Positions 40,178 through 52,239 of a stretch of DNA of 64,000 nucleotides are shown one piece after another; the first letter of the stretch is position 1; the number at the start of each line of letters is the position of its first letter. Source of the DNA: Gracilaria gracilis (Eukaryota; Rhodophyta; Florideophyceae; Gracilariales; Gracilariaceae); NCBI GenBank assembly GCA_030374805.1, contig JARGSG010000082.1:62001-126000 (forward strand). The letters run 5' to 3'. A program made the position numbers and the translations under genes. Below the pieces are notes generated by a model, which saw only the letters and a list, made by a program, of their open reading frames with translations, made no database searches and was not told the DNA's origin.

Positions 40178-41978
40178 CTTAGTTGAAGTACTTACCTTTG
40201 TCGAGTGCTGGTAGTGCGTCCTGTTTGTTCTTTATAAAGCTGTTCTGAACGACCCTATCGGACCCAATGGCGCAAATGCCGTACAATACTGCAAACAAAC
40301 GCCCCTCTTCGCCCTGTAAAACCCATACATGAACAAATAGATGCCCAGTGAGCGGCTAAGGATCTGAATTTGGGAGCATGTGGAGGTACTACAGAGTCTT
40401 CTCCGTTCTTTACTGCGGACTGCAACCCCCAATTCCCAAGCTAAATTACAGACCCTGCAGCGTCGCTGACCGTACACGACGGTTAACGGGGGTACAGACT
40501 CTGTAATACATTTGTACAGAACACTTCAAACTCCCTACGAAGTCGGTCACGTTCCCCGCGAAGATTATTGCTCAGATCTATGGAATTTCCAGGAGGAAGG
40601 TTCGCGGGAAGAAGATCTATCCGACTTCCCCCGTCGACCGCTGTCTCCGTTTAAGAAGAAGGCGATAAGCGTTGGTGACGAAATGCTCTGGCAGATGAAA
40701 ACATCTTGGGGACCTGATATATTCTTGTTGTAGCCGAGTGGGTGTAGCACGGCTGCGAACTTGTAGTCAGTGGCTACGATGCAGAGGTGTTATGGATGTT
40801 GGGGCCTTTAGCAAACCCTGCGCGTGCGAGTAGTTGACGAGCGCGTTTTCGCATGTGTGAGAGAGAGATAGAGAGAAACGATACTGGAGTTTCAAAGGAT
40901 GCATCTTCTTCTTATTTCTTGCGGAGCGGAGCCAGCAAATTGGATCATAAGCTTGCGGCGTCGCGGAGAGCGGCCATAAGGAGGCGTGTGTTGCGACGTG
41001 AGGGGAAACAACCGGCGCAGAACCGAAAGAAGGGTAACTGATCCACGACAACTCCTGCTACGTGTGGTCTGCTTTTAATTCATGGCGCTCTCCGAGTCTT
41101 TTATCCTCCGACCGGAGACTTGCTCGCCGCTTTGGCCTAGCGCCACCGTCGCTCACTACAATCCTGAATCGGGAGCCGATCATCGCCGCTCCCAATTTGG
41201 ATGAGCGAAACGATATCTATCGATATAATGCGTAACAGCGCGCTCTCCGATCCGGCGGCCGATCTCCGCGACAGACCACAACGCCAGCTCCACTCCCGCA
41301 CTTCAAATCTGCTTCTTCTGAGAAACTCACTCCGTCCACCCAGGGCAACAGCTCTGTTCAAGTCAGTACCGGGCGAAGCGGTCCTCTGTCTCTGTTTCTC
41401 CCAAACAATAACGATCCATGACGCAATCGCTCGCGCGCGCAGTATTGTTAGAATTGCCGAGGACTCAAGCGATCCGCCTTCACGTGGTGAGTCTGTCGTC
41501 CTTCGAGAAGCAAAACGGATCTGCGGTCGATCTCCAACGGAGTGCGGAATCTTTTCCGTTCTGCAGTACGCCGAAAGTAGGCTGTTTCTCACCCATAAAC
41601 AGAGAGAGAGAGGATTGCCAAAAGCTCCAGTAGGGTCGAGTGTGGGCGTTCTCAAGTACAGGAGTTGAATGTCTTAGTTACATATGCCCCGGTCGCAACA
41701 GCAGGAGCTGCTCCCTTCGTCACCATACGATATTGTCGAACGAACAAACGAGTGAGGTTATCGAGGAAGCGAAACTGATTTGCGGTCGACTACACGCCGC
41801 CAAAACGATTACCAAGTAACGTGGACTACCTTTTGGTACCTTTGGAATATCGCATGTGCCAGGAGGCAGCTGCGCAGCTTTCATCGCCTGGCCGTAACTT
41901 TGGAAGCTCGCGGCGGGTTCCTTTTTCGAGCACTTGAAAAAGGTGCGCGGAAAAAGCCAGGAACTTGAAAAATGGGGG
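40178..41978. other. No supported gene
   Basis: Several open frames overlap on both strands (for example 41137-41668), which is typical of non-coding sequence with few stops. No motif is recognised. Confidence 0.5.
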
Positions 41979-42097
41979 TTGTCTACCGGCAAAGAGGGAT
42001 GACAACTCCCTGAGGGCTTACAGTAGCTGCCCGAGGCTTGCCGAGGGCGCTACGGAAGCCCGAGGGGGGGTTGTCATCCCGATGAGCCGGTAGACAA
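41979..42097. mobile_element. 119-bp palindromic MITE-like element with TTGTCTACCGGC ends
   Basis: Left arm TTGTCTACCGGC then GGGATGACAAC; right arm is the reverse complement (GTTGTCATCCC then GCCGGTAGACAA). A second, weaker palindrome lies between. No clear target duplication. Confidence 0.65.
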
Positions 42098-42102
42098 CGT
42101 GC

Positions 42103-43039
42103 TTGTCTACCGGTTGACATTAAATGACAAATTTTGTGTCACGGCGCATTCTCAGACGACGGCGCCCATCAGACGCCGACGGCCATCGGCGCCCTCCCGT
42201 GAATACAGGCTGCGCCCTCGGCGCAGCCGGCTAGGTGGCTCATCTTCTCCAGTTTTCACTACCAACGGTACCAGTTTACTCCCATCGCCGCTCACGGTCT
42301 CCACCGCGCCGTTCGCCACTGTGTGTTCACCACCAGTACCACCGCCGCCGCCGCTGCCGCCGCCGCTGCCGCCGCCGACGACAGCGACGACAACTACTAT
42401 TTCACCACCGATCCCAAGCGCATTACCACCATCTCTACCTCTCCTGCCACCGTCCCAGTTTCCGCCAGATAATGCAATACACACAACGAGAGGAGCAGAC
42501 TTTGTAGACACTGCGCGAGAGATTCTAGCATCTGAGACTGTTCCTGTAGTGGTCAGAGGCGGCCAAAAAGATCCTGAGCCACTGAATCAGACGTTTGAAA
42601 CTGTTCCTGCAGTGTTGAGAGGTAGCCAGATTTTCAAAAGTAGATAAAGATGGGTGATCCATGGATGGGATTGGCTTCAACTTCTACTTGCTCTTCTTTA
42701 TTATGGTCAGGCGCCCCTGATTCCGAGGCAGCAGTAGTCCTATCTATGCATATTTATAAACTAGCGGAGCTCTTGGCATGTAAAACTGCACCAAGACATG
42801 CAGCTTCATACAATGTCTGTACTGAAACTTTTCGCTATCTTGCTATGTCAACGCCCTGTTTGGCTATGTCAACGCCCCGTTTTGGCTACGTCAAACGCCT
42901 GTTTGGCTATGTCAAACGCCTGTTGGGCTATGTCAAACGCCTGTTGGGCTAGTTCAAACGCCTGGGGTCCGTGTCAAGGCACTGTAAGGCCCATGTCAGT
43001 GCTCTGGAGCGCCCGATGTCATCGCCAGCCGGTAGACAA
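42103..43039. mobile_element. 937-bp non-autonomous element, same TTGTCTACCGG ends
   Basis: Starts TTGTCTACCGG and ends CCGGTAGACAA; inside both ends an ATGACA segment recurs, as in the 119-bp element 6 bases away. It contains a CCG-rich stretch (about 42330-42380) that makes a Pro-rich frame, and the 21-bp tandem repeats. No transposase. Confidence 0.5.
42841..42967 (+). repeat. Six ~21-bp tandem repeats
   Basis: Units of the form GGCTATGTCAAACGCCTGTT, with increasing divergence at both ends. There are no spacers, so it is a simple tandem array and not a CRISPR. Confidence 0.85.
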
Positions 43040-43470
43040 ACAGCAGGTGTTCGGGTTCCATTGGTTTTAACCTAATGTAAACAGTAGCTGTGTTTGAAAT
43101 TCAACCTCACATTTGGGGACAACAAATCTCTTGAGAAGGGTGCGTATGAGGTTCAGCTCTTTGCAAAGGGAAGACAGCAGAATATACCTAGACGACTGCT
43201 GTACGGCTGTCACGAACACGTGTGCCTGATGTCTACCCTTGGTAAGTACCAAAGGTACAGATATCCTTCATAGATACCTTTGGTACCCGAGGCACTTTTC
43301 ATCTACCTCTACTCCAAGCTTCAGCTTGACTGTTCGTGTGTGAACTCAGGGATGTGGTTCGAGTTCTGTGTTGGCAGCTTCGAAGGTAGCTTAAGTTCGG
43401 CACGAGGCACGACACCGAGTGTAGGAAATCGTACTGTAGCTCTCTATTGCGCTCTCTGTACAATCGACAA
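43040..43470. other. Intergenic with a short hairpin
   Basis: TACCAAAGGTA at 43247-43257 and TACCTTTGGTA at 43275-43285 can pair. Nothing coding is supported before the ORF at 43471. Confidence 0.4.
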
Positions 43471-44760
43471 ATGTCTTCCGAATCGACCCAGTCATGGTGT
43501 AGGCCCCGTCAAAGAGCTGCGAAGAGAGTGAGAGATCGAATTGGGAAGAAGGTCAGGTCTGCTAATCGTCGGCGGCGCGCAGCCCAACCTTCTAGTGATG
43601 AAGTCGCTTCGAAAGCGTGCTCTGATTTCGTCGATGAGGACCATAGTGAGAGTCCAGTGCCCGAAGTTGTACTTCGCGGTACAATTCCATCGGTTTTAGA
43701 ATGGACGCGAAAAGAAATGGATCAGCGCAGTCCGTTTACGAGTAGCGCGCCACCCGGGGACGACGACGTTAAGTCGAAGAACTTGAGCGCTAGGGAGTTC
43801 GCCAGACGCATGCATGCAGGTCACAAATTTCGGCTTATCGTTCACGGAAGTATCTATTGGAGGGGCGACGTGCGCCTCTGGGAGAACGTGTGCGCTCTAG
43901 CGGCGAGGTTGCCATCTGGTGGTAGAGCGAATGTCATTTTCGAAGCAATGAGGAGATATCCGTCATCCGCTTTGGTCTACTGGGGTCTGAAGACTGTTTT
44001 TGGGAGATGCATGACTATCGGTAACCAAAAAATGCAACGGATTCCCCTCAGACGGGACGCAGTGGCTGTGTTCAGCCCCTCCATTAACAACAGAAAGTCG
44101 TTGAAAGAGTGGTTTGAAGATGACACCCATGTGAAAATGCAGGAAGTTGTGTTTCATATGTCTGCAATTTCAGAGTACATACTACGTTGCGCACATATCT
44201 CGAAACAACGAAAGAACCCCTCTATATTTCCTTCTCTAATTGAAGAGCGGATTCAACTTCATCGAGATCACAACGACAGGGAGGTTGTTAGTTTTTTCCC
44301 TTCGGACATACTCGCAGAATTGACTGATGAACACGCATCTACTTGTCTCAAGGAAGCCTTATCAATCGCAAACACGGCTGTTCTTGAAGGAGCAAGAGCG
44401 GCGTACAAAAAGTATGGCCGCAAGAAATGTTTGGGGCGACAGCGGGAGAAGATTAATTTGTCTATGCTAAGGCAACCCTTGACGGAGATAATGGATCGTG
44501 TCATCCAGGGATTAGAAACTAGTGTGGAGGATGTCGTTCGAATTCCTTTAGAGTTCGATCTCTTTCGTCTTCAAGCGTCACGTGCGTTGAGGAAAGTCGT
44601 AAGGATATACGAGGTCATTTTCAATTTCGAGCAGCGCCAAGAAGGTCTTGCTGGAGCTCTATCTACATCAAGGGACTCAAACGGTATTGGTGGATTGTCC
44701 TCGAGCAAGAACGCGTATACATACAGAGAACCTTCTGAAGTGCAAAACGGGAAATTCTAG
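43471..44760 (+). CDS. Unrecognised 429-residue protein
   Basis: Open from ATG 43471 (MSSESTQSWCRPRQ) to TAG 44760. The first 60 residues are very basic (RQRAAKRVRDRIGKKVRSANRRRRAAQ), suggesting nuclear or nucleic-acid binding. The rest is mixed helical, with SAREFARRMHAGHKF, EWFEDDTHVKMQEVVFHM and SLIEERIQLHRDHNDREVV. No domain recognised. Length and lack of breaks support a real gene or an intact transposon ORF of a family I do not know. Confidence 0.55.
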   Translation: MSSESTQSWCRPRQRAAKRVRDRIGKKVRSANRRRRAAQPSSDEVASKACSDFVDEDHSESPVPEVVLRGTIPSVLEWTRKEMDQRSPFTSSAPPGDDDVKSKNLSAREFARRMHAGHKFRLIVHGSIYWRGDVRLWENVCALAARLPSGGRANVIFEAMRRYPSSALVYWGLKTVFGRCMTIGNQKMQRIPLRRDAVAVFSPSINNRKSLKEWFEDDTHVKMQEVVFHMSAISEYILRCAHISKQRKNPSIFPSLIEERIQLHRDHNDREVVSFFPSDILAELTDEHASTCLKEALSIANTAVLEGARAAYKKYGRKKCLGRQREKINLSMLRQPLTEIMDRVIQGLETSVEDVVRIPLEFDLFRLQASRALRKVVRIYEVIFNFEQRQEGLAGALSTSRDSNGIGGLSSSKNAYTYREPSEVQNGKF

Positions 44761-45399
44761 CCAATGACACGATCACTGGAAGGGAGCAAAACGATAGCAC
44801 CCGCGAGGTATGTTTCTTCCGAATTTCTGATTCCGATATGTGAGTGAGGCGCCATTGTACAGACGCGCATATGTATTAGAAGATACCTTCGTTAACTTCA
44901 TTGATCACTCACATACAACCTCGTTACTTGACTTCCACTTTTGCGGCGTGTGGAAGCTCTGGGCAGATCGAAGAAGTTTTCCGATCCGCAGCTTGGCAGA
45001 GAACACTATTATCGATCGAAGCCGACTGACCAATTCTTCGATCGATATCTTCACATGATATTAAGCGTAACGGATCTAGAACAGAGCTCGCATTCATTTA
45101 GCCTCGCATATTTCTCCATGGTGTCATCGATTGTGGACAGGTAGTTTAGTAACGGCACATCTCGGGTGCCCTATCAATGAAAGGCACCGTTGCCGACACT
45201 CGCACCATAGCGGCGTCTTCTGAGCTACAAAACCGCGCACCGCCTCCAAACGCTAGCACAATCACGAGCGTTCTTCATCATCACAAAGTACACTCTCGTG
45301 CCGGGGGGAGCAAAATTTCCTGCTATTGGAGCCAGGAACGCTCCGGCTCCGTTTGGAGGGTACCAAGGCACCTTTCATGTGATCCAAACCGTTTTGCAC
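44761..45399. other. Unassigned; possible upstream exons of the next gene
   Basis: Short plus-strand frames at 44941-45144 and 45177-45428 are weakly coding-like. A donor-like GAG|GTATGTTTCTTCC occurs near 44806. I cannot build a supported model. Confidence 0.3.
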
Positions 45400-45403
45400 A
45401 GCA

Positions 45404-46874
45404 GTGTTTTCAAACCGCGCTTACGTGAACCGTGTGAGACACAGCGCTGCTGTTGAAACGTGTACCCCAGCGTCGCACAAGATCGATAAATTTTTAGGCC
45501 TGGAAGAAAATTTATTAGGTCTTCTCTCGGTCTGTTGCAAACGTGACCCAGAATGCCACACGCAGGACAGAACTCAAACTATTCAACGTGTGATTGAATA
45601 CAATCGGATGCATTCGGGAATGCAAAGGCTTACCACTCGTTGTCACCCAGTGCTTGGTAAGTCATTAGTTTTGCAATAACTTACCAAAAGTGTCTTACCA
45701 GTTCGTCGGTTTCCAAAATTTTCATATTGACTTCGAAACTACACTTCGGCGTCGTTGCTCTCAAACAATAAGTGTGTCGCTCCATTGAGCCGCTCCGTGA
45801 TAGTGCACTACAAAGTTAATCTAGGCGCAAGCTCTTGATATTCCCAGCTTCTAAAAATTAATCTTCAACAGTTTTTGCGTGTGTCACTCATCTTTGACTT
45901 CGCTTTACAAACTAACTAATGAAGTATGTTTCAACACCCATTTTCCGCATTTAATCATATCAAACATCTTTATCTTGCACTACAGCTATTCAGCGTTACT
46001 TTCCCCTACGCCTCTTCATGATCAGCTTTCTGAGGCATTATTAGAAACACCGGAGCCTTTTTTTAATTCTCTGCATATGGAGCTTATCAATTCGATAGTG
46101 CGCTTTTTATGGGTGAACGCGCTTCCTATAGATGTCAACCATGCCGCTTTTAAGGCGATCAGCAAGAAGATAACAACGGTTTACGATTGGTTCGAGGACT
46201 AACCACTGACAAATTTGCAGCTGCTAGCTGTTGCCCAAAATCAGTACAGTGTCATGCTTGGCAATATTCTGAAGCACCTTCGCCGTGTGACAACCGAGCG
46301 AACCTCGCACGACATTACAATTTTTATTCACTGCATCTATCTTTCTGAGGGCAGAGTTGTTTTTAATCTGGTTTTGAATCTTGATGAGGATGGAACGTTT
46401 ATCGTGTATCTTGGCTCACTGACAGTTTTCTACAACGAAATTTCGTACAACGTCTTCGCGGAACGTTTGAGGTCTGTGATTGAAGAATATGTCAAACTCG
46501 AGAGTGTCACTTATTTTAGTGGAAATTCTTTCGTTTGTAACGATTTATTGAACTTGTTTTGCTCGAAGTACGACATTGTGAGAAACTGTTATCAAGAACT
46601 AACCTCCGTTTTGGATTTCTTACTTTTAGAGAATATCTCAAACACCACTGTGAAGATTGAGAGGAATCATGTACCTGTGCAATTGCGCAAGCTTTATCTC
46701 TTCGGCGTTTGGAACTTAACCATTAAGTATCCAAAAACTTGGGGTCGTCACCATTGTGGGAGGCATCCTATTTTGAACTCGGTAAGTAATGTTTCTTCCG
46801 TAATGTACGAATCATTACTAACGGTTTTTTAACGATGCCAGTTTACTGGTCAACAGGGCAAGGAGGACAAATGA
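45404..46874 (+). CDS. Unrecognised spliced gene (partial model)
   Basis: 45404-45656 is open and ends at a strong donor (CTTG|GTAAGTCATT); an acceptor-like CTTCAACAG ends at 45871. 45879-46781 is open apart from a TAA at 46200, which a 42-nt intron (46179-46220, containing ACTAAC and ending TTTGCAG) could remove in frame. The last intron is clear: GTAAGT at 46782, ACTAAC, and CAACAG ending at 46856. The final exon then adds GKEDK and a TGA at 46872. The protein is helical, with ITIFIHCIYLSEGRVVFNLVL-like strands, and I do not recognise it. The 5' end is uncertain. Confidence 0.4.
46782..46856 (+). other. Predicted 75-nt intron
   Basis: Starts GTAAGTAATG and ends GGTCAACAG, with ATTACTAACGG about 40 nt before the end. 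Removing it keeps phase 0 and leads to a stop after five codons. Confidence 0.6.
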
Positions 46875-47006
46875 TTGATCATGTTGATACCTTGGTTCTT
46901 TATTTAATGTGAAGTAAAGACCAGATCTGGTAAGGGGTACCCTTTAGACTTCAATCTCGATCAAATTACTACCTCCTTTCGTACAACTATCCGCCAACGC
47001 TCGCCT

Positions 47007-47402
47007 ATGATCGTTTACATGATTGAGAAGAAAATTTGCGGTGTTGTGGTCAAACGAGCGTTGCGTGATATTGTCGCCGAAGGCCGCAGTGCGACTATAG
47101 CTGCTGTATCGAGGATTGACCCAATTTTGAAAACTGCTTCAAACGGTACTTCCAACTCCTCATCTGAAACGCGAACCCCTTTCAATCGAAATCTCACTGA
47201 CATGATAAACGCTAACTTAGATTCCAGTCAGAACCATAGCGTCGTCACGAGTGGCTTTGATGATGCGATTCAAGGGGTTGGCGTTGGGCCGTTTTTGAAG
47301 CGGATAAGAGGGATCATTGGCACTGACGTGCGAAACATGGTCAGACAATGGGCATCACATCCCAGAATTCTGAGGCTTATTGAAAGCTTTGTCAGACATT
47401 AA
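47007..47402 (+). CDS. Hypothetical 131-residue ORF
   Basis: Starts MIVYMIEKKICGVVVKRALRDIV and ends LIESFVRH. No motif recognised. It lies between the spliced gene and the SNF2 pseudogene and might be an exon of either neighbour. Confidence 0.35.
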   Translation: MIVYMIEKKICGVVVKRALRDIVAEGRSATIAAVSRIDPILKTASNGTSNSSSETRTPFNRNLTDMINANLDSSQNHSVVTSGFDDAIQGVGVGPFLKRIRGIIGTDVRNMVRQWASHPRILRLIESFVRH

Positions 47403-47469
47403 GGTTTTCAAACTTTCGAAGCGAGATATAGCGGAAAGAGGGGCCATTGCAACATCCATAATAGATTGC

Positions 47470-48720
47470 GGGAGAGAATTGAACTACTAAGACTCCTTCG
47501 GAGCAATGATGAGCAGTCGTATTTGAAGCTGCTGAAGAATACCAAGAACGAACCCTTGCTGCAGTTCGTGCGGCAGACGGACAGCTACCTCATGTGAATC
47601 TGTGCTCAAGTCGAGCGGGAGCGCGAAAGATCCGAAGGTACAGATGATATTGGTGGCTACAATACGTTTAATGAAGAGTTGCGAGACAAAGATGCAGTCT
47701 TTATTGATGGGATGAAGCGGAGGCGCGACTTATACTATACTGTTACACACTCTGTGCAGGAGGAAGGGCGACAACCATCCATAATGGTGCATGGTACACT
47801 GAAGGCTTACCAAGTCGAAGGGCTTAAATGGATGGTGTCCTTGTACAACAATAACTTGAATGGCATTCTCGGCGACGAAATGGGACTCGGAAAGACTATC
47901 CCGACCATGTCTCTTATTACGTATCTAGTCGAGAACAAGAAGAACGGTGGTCCATTTCTAGTTATTGTCCCACTTACCACAATGGGAAACTGGGTTCTTG
48001 AACTAGACTTGTGGCCTCCATTCTTGACTAAAGTCGTGTACAGGGAAGACAAATCCACTAGAAAGAACATTCAGCAGGCCCAAATGGCAAGCTGTGATTA
48101 CAACGTGGTCCTCACCATGTATGAGTTCACAGTGAAACACCAGAATATTCTCAGTCCGATATACTGGCAGTACATCGTTATTGACGAGGGACACCGAATG
48201 GAAACGCCAATTGAAAGCTGGCGATGACCCTTGGTGTCAAACGCAAATCTCGCAACCGACTACTTCTTACTGGTACCCCATTGCAGAACAATCTTACAGG
48301 ACTATGGGCATTGCTCAATTTCCTGTTGCCCACTACTTTTGCCTCCGCTGACACGTTTGAGACATGGTTTTAAGAAGCCGTTTGAAACAACGACTCTTGG
48401 AGACTCGGTGGAACTAGGAGAAGAGGAAACCTTGTTGGTTATCACTCGCCTACACCTGGTTCGTCCACCGTTTCTGCTTCGGAGGCTGAAGGCAGCTGTA
48501 GAATCTTAACTTCCGCCAAAGTTGAACATGTTCTTCACTGCGCTAAGTCATCATGGCAGAGAGCAATATATCATCAGGTCATGAATCGTATCGGGATAGC
48601 AACTCGAAAGTCGAACGGAGTAAGGGTATTTAACAACCTTCTAATGCACTGCATGAAGGTGTGTAATCACCCTCATCTGTTTTATGACTTTAAATCAATT
48701 GCAACTCTTCCTCAAGACTA
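47470..48720 (+). pseudogene. SNF2/BRM-type chromatin-remodelling ATPase pseudogene
   Basis: Begins with the linker before the ATPase (LLRSNDEQSYLKLLKNTKNE, LLQFVRQTDSYL), broken by a TGA near 47596. 47679-48227 gives the helicase core: LKAYQVEGLKWMVSLYNNNL, DEMGLGKT (Walker A, with P after GKTI), VPLTTMGNW, LTMYEF and IDEGHRM (DEGH box). Frameshifts follow; later pieces match the family ([44 protein letters not shown]). It resembles the SWI/SNF catalytic subunit rather than ISWI or CHD by the pre-ATPase segment. The C-terminal helicase lobe and bromodomain are missing. Confidence 0.85.
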
Positions 48721-48741
48721 TCTAATCAAAGCCAGTGCGAA

Positions 48742-50193
48742 GTGTTAGACGTTGTCGGTCTGCCAACCTATTTTGCCGGAATCGTTTTCGATGCCGTGAT
48801 GAAAATAGGCTACCCTAAGCAATTTGGGAAGGCAAACTCTACAGACGCCACCGCCAATCCAAGTCCTGAAAATGATATGAAGGATGTGGAAGGCAAGCAA
48901 AGGGCAGGAGAGCCTTCGAATGTCATTGATAGCATGGTCCATCAGTCACCGCGCAGTGACGGCGGAACGAAATCAGATACGACGATGGGTGATGCCGTAG
49001 ATGGAGATGATAGAGGGAATGAAAGTCGCCAGCTTAATGGCTTTCACAGCGTTTCGCAAGCTAATGAAACAAATTCTGGAATGTCTGCTGCAACGGACAG
49101 TTTGAACGCCACGAGTCCCGTGAATGAAATGACTAAGGACTATGTTACGGAAGAACAGTTCAAATAGTTTTATAACACTGCTTGTGCCGGGTATTCGAAG
49201 GAGACGAGGATCTTCTCGGTCCTTCGCGACCCTGGGGCGGATCGTGATTATTTGATCCAGAGCGATTTCAAACCGTTGCTCCGCGCGCTGTTGATGTGTC
49301 ATCAAGGTCTAACGTTCTTGCACGCAACACCTGAATTTCAGCAAAGGTACAGTGAAACCGTGATTGATAGAATCTACTTTGGGTGCACTCGGCAACATAA
49401 TAAACGATTGACGCTTCAAGATATCCGGAGATCGAGACTCCTGGAAATTCTTCTGGTTGTGGACGAGGAAGAGGACATAAATCGGGAACGAAAGTTTTTC
49501 AGCTACGAGCATTTATACCTGCTCTACTGCAGGTTCTGGAAGTTACACGCGAACCATGATCTGCAAATAGACCGAGAAGATTTAATGCGATATGGTAGCC
49601 ATTCTCTGACGTCTCGTATTGTTGAGCGCATTTTTGGTGGATACGCGCGTCCCCTCGACTCCCCAGAAAACCCTGGGTTCACGTCATACACAGATTTCAT
49701 CTGGTTCTGTCTGAGTGAAGAAGACAAAACAAGTGACACAGCCATCGATTACTGGTTTCGATGTATTGATATGGATGGCGATGGCCTGATAACTATGTAT
49801 GATATGTAGTTTTTCTGCAAAGAACAGCTTCATCGCATGGAATGCTTCGGTCATGAGCCCGTACCGATCACAGATATCTTGTGTCAACTGCTCGACATGA
49901 TCAAACCCAATGTACGACCACCTGTGATTAGGAGCAAGGATCTCAAACGGTGTCGCCTAGCCGGTAACTTTTTCAACGTTTTGTTCAACCTCAAAAAGTT
50001 TTTCGCCATTGAGGCTAGGGATCCATTGCAAATAAGACAAGAACATGCGACCCCAGAGCTCACTGACTTGGACCGCTTTGCTGCGTTGGAATACCTTAGG
50101 CTAAGTGAAGAGGAAGAAAAAGGGGAAAAAGAATCTTGGGAAGAAGTCGGCGACGTTGCGAATCCACTAATGGCTGGCGAGGACCCATTCTAA
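48742..50193 (+). pseudogene. PP2A regulatory subunit B'' pseudogene (EF-hand type), two in-frame TAG stops
   Basis: One frame from a GLPTYFAGIVFD start region, through a Ser/Asn-rich spacer, to the conserved core. TAGs sit at 49165-49167 and 49807-49809. Core motifs: IQSDFKPLLRALL, GLTFLHATPEFQQRY, DEEEDINRERKFFSYEHLYLLY, IDREDLMRYGSHSL, a canonical EF-hand loop DMDGDGLITMYD, EQLHRMECFGHEPVP, DLKRCRLAGNFFNVLFNLKKF and RDPLQIRQEH. The protein would target PP2A phosphatase in a calcium-dependent way. The in-frame stops without frameshifts suggest recent decay. Confidence 0.88.
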
Positions 50194-50529
50194 GCTTAGC
50201 ATCGGCCTGAGCAAGAAATGCCAAGCTCTTTGCTCTCTGCAGATTAAGGTGGCAGGTCAAAGGAAGTCAAAATTCTTTTCGTGAACGTCTGAGCCTGTGA
50301 ACACTGAGAGCAGAGTAGCTGAAGCTCTAATTTTCTGCATTTAATCTAAGGATCACTCCCACTCCAATGCGTGTGATGAGGTTAGCATTTCGGATGATAG
50401 GGGGAAAGGTTGTTATTGTTATATTCATATGACCCACAGCAGTAGACGTGGAAGTCAAGGGCGCTTGCTGTCCAGTGTTAGCATTGTGTGATAGGAACTT
50501 GAACTGGTTTATCTCCGCTTGCTTGTGCC

Positions 50530-51131
50530 TTAGTCATACTGTAGACCATTATAGTGCTTGAGCGTAATTCCACAAGCTTCAAGAATTGTTGCAAGCTCTG
50601 TTGAAGCTTGTTTTGCATCTTGGAAGAGGACGGCTGCAAGGTAGCCGGCTTCAAGAGCACCATCACAATTTCGCTGTCTATCTTCCAAGATGAGGGATGC
50701 AAACCGGCTTTGTCTGCAACTCGCTTGTATGCTGCCACGTCTGGCTTTCTGATACCTTCGTTTCCACTTACAAACGTCCATCGTGCTCCGTAGCGGGCGT
50801 TGAGCTGAGTGGCTTCCTCAACCAAATGGCCCCATGCAGGGTAATTGCTACACAGATGCACCTGAACATCTCCTTCTCTCAATGTGTTGAGTAAAACGTC
50901 TGTACCCGTAATCTGGCGATAAGCTTGCCTGAGAAATGTCTTGAAGTGGGGTATGTTCACGATGCGCTCGTCCTTGAAGAAGGTGCTTGCTAGTTGGTTT
51001 TCGTCGATGAGACCGAGCTCGAAGTTTACCCATACGTCGGGGGTCTTTGCGTCGACGAAGATCAAAAAAGCTCCGCCACCCACCCCTGAAATGGAAGCAG
51101 AGAATGCTGCAAAGGAAGCAGCAGGGCGCAA
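50530..51131 (-). pseudogene. HAD-family hydrolase like plastid FMN hydrolase (cpFHy1), truncated and frameshifted
   Basis: The sequence resembles the plant chloroplast FMN hydrolase of the HAD superfamily: WVNFELGLIDENQLASTFF, LCSNYPAWGHLVEEATQL (motif II Ser), GIRKPDVAAYKRVADKAG (motif III Lys). A frameshift near 50690 then moves to LEDRQRNCDGALEAGYLAAV (motif IV, normally DD). The first HAD motif with the nucleophile Asp is missing. The homology begins just after an acceptor-like CCATTTCAG at about 51088, so the missing exon may lie elsewhere or be lost. Confidence 0.75.
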
Positions 51132-52239
51132 GTTCTTTATTCATCGACAGAAAATAACTGGTAACAATGCTAACAAAGATGGTGCTTCGGAAAGAGGTAG
51201 AAAACCTGACTTTTCTATTCCTTCGTAGATAAGATTCAATAGTCTTATTCATTTTGATTTCGAAACATGTTTCTAACCAACACATTCCAGTCGCTTTTAC
51301 ATTACCTCTTGATGAATTAGGTTCTGTATTCCGGCGTTGCTTTGCATGAGATTCGAAGTCGAAAAGCTCGTCAACGTTCTTGTTTTGGATTCAACTGCGG
51401 TTCTTCTAATGGTTCAGAGCTTTGGGGCTCTTCTGTAATAAATCCAGGGTTCTCACGACTGTTGACAAAGAAGGTTCTTGCCAAGAAATGAAAGTTACCA
51501 CGCCGTACGGAACGGTTTCCAGCAATGGGTTCGATTTGTGGCTCTTCGGGAGAGAAGGACGGTTGGAAAGCACATGGGAAGATGTCAAGAAAGCACTAGC
51601 AAGTCGCGAACTTAATTTCACTGAAACTGCGCGTGCGGGAACCAAACATGGAATTGGGATGAAGCTTTGACTTGCCGGCCAGCGGCATTATCACGGCTCG
51701 AATGAGTCGGCTGCAACGATGGTGCCCTTTCTGTTCCAGAGACTTTCTTCTCGAGAAGCATGGGACTGAAGATCCACTGTTTTATTCAACCTTTTAGAGG
51801 GATGGCTTTCCATCCCGGTTTTGTCTCGAACGTTTAGATTCCCGTAGGTCGAACATGGGCATGTAAGATCACGATGTCTTCCGCAAACGTAACTAATCGT
51901 TGTAAAGAATACTATTTGTTGGCATACCCCACTAACTATAAAGTCCAGATCATATTCCCCTGCAGTGGACCCTGAAGGATTAGCTAGAGTGCCAGTTGAC
52001 CCGATTGATCACGGTTTTCCAGACGACAGCTGATCTTGGGAAGAATGTGGCATCCGCAAATGACGACGCACCAACTATGCAACCGTTTTCTACAGCGAGT
52101 TATCGACCACGGAGGCATCTCAGACACCGACTATGATGAATGGTGTTGCGATTTATTTCGGCAACGGTTCGGCCATGTTCACCGGCGCCAACTTGGTTGC
52201 CGTCGGTGCTGACAACAACTCTGGTCCCGCTGGAGCTTC
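51132..52239. other. No supported gene
   Basis: An 82-residue plus-strand frame at 51422-51670 (VTTPYGTVSSNGFDLWLFGR) is the best candidate but matches nothing I know. Confidence 0.4.

Noticed and set aside
41137..41668. Long ORFs on both strands
   Set aside because: Opposed, equally long frames without any motif; low stop density explains them.
42099..42647. 182-codon Pro-rich ORF as a gene
   Set aside because: It is produced by CCG/CCA simple sequence inside a non-autonomous element, and the other strand is open as well.
42841..42967. CRISPR-like array
   Set aside because: Repeat units are contiguous with no spacers, in eukaryotic DNA.
45654..45687. Hairpin TTGGTAAGT / ACTTACCAA as a regulatory structure
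   Set aside because: The left arm is a good splice donor for the preceding open frame, which is a simpler reading.
16179..46220. tRNA or rRNA genes
   Set aside because: I saw no cloverleaf-forming sequence with A and B boxes; the only tRNA-like match is the copia primer site.
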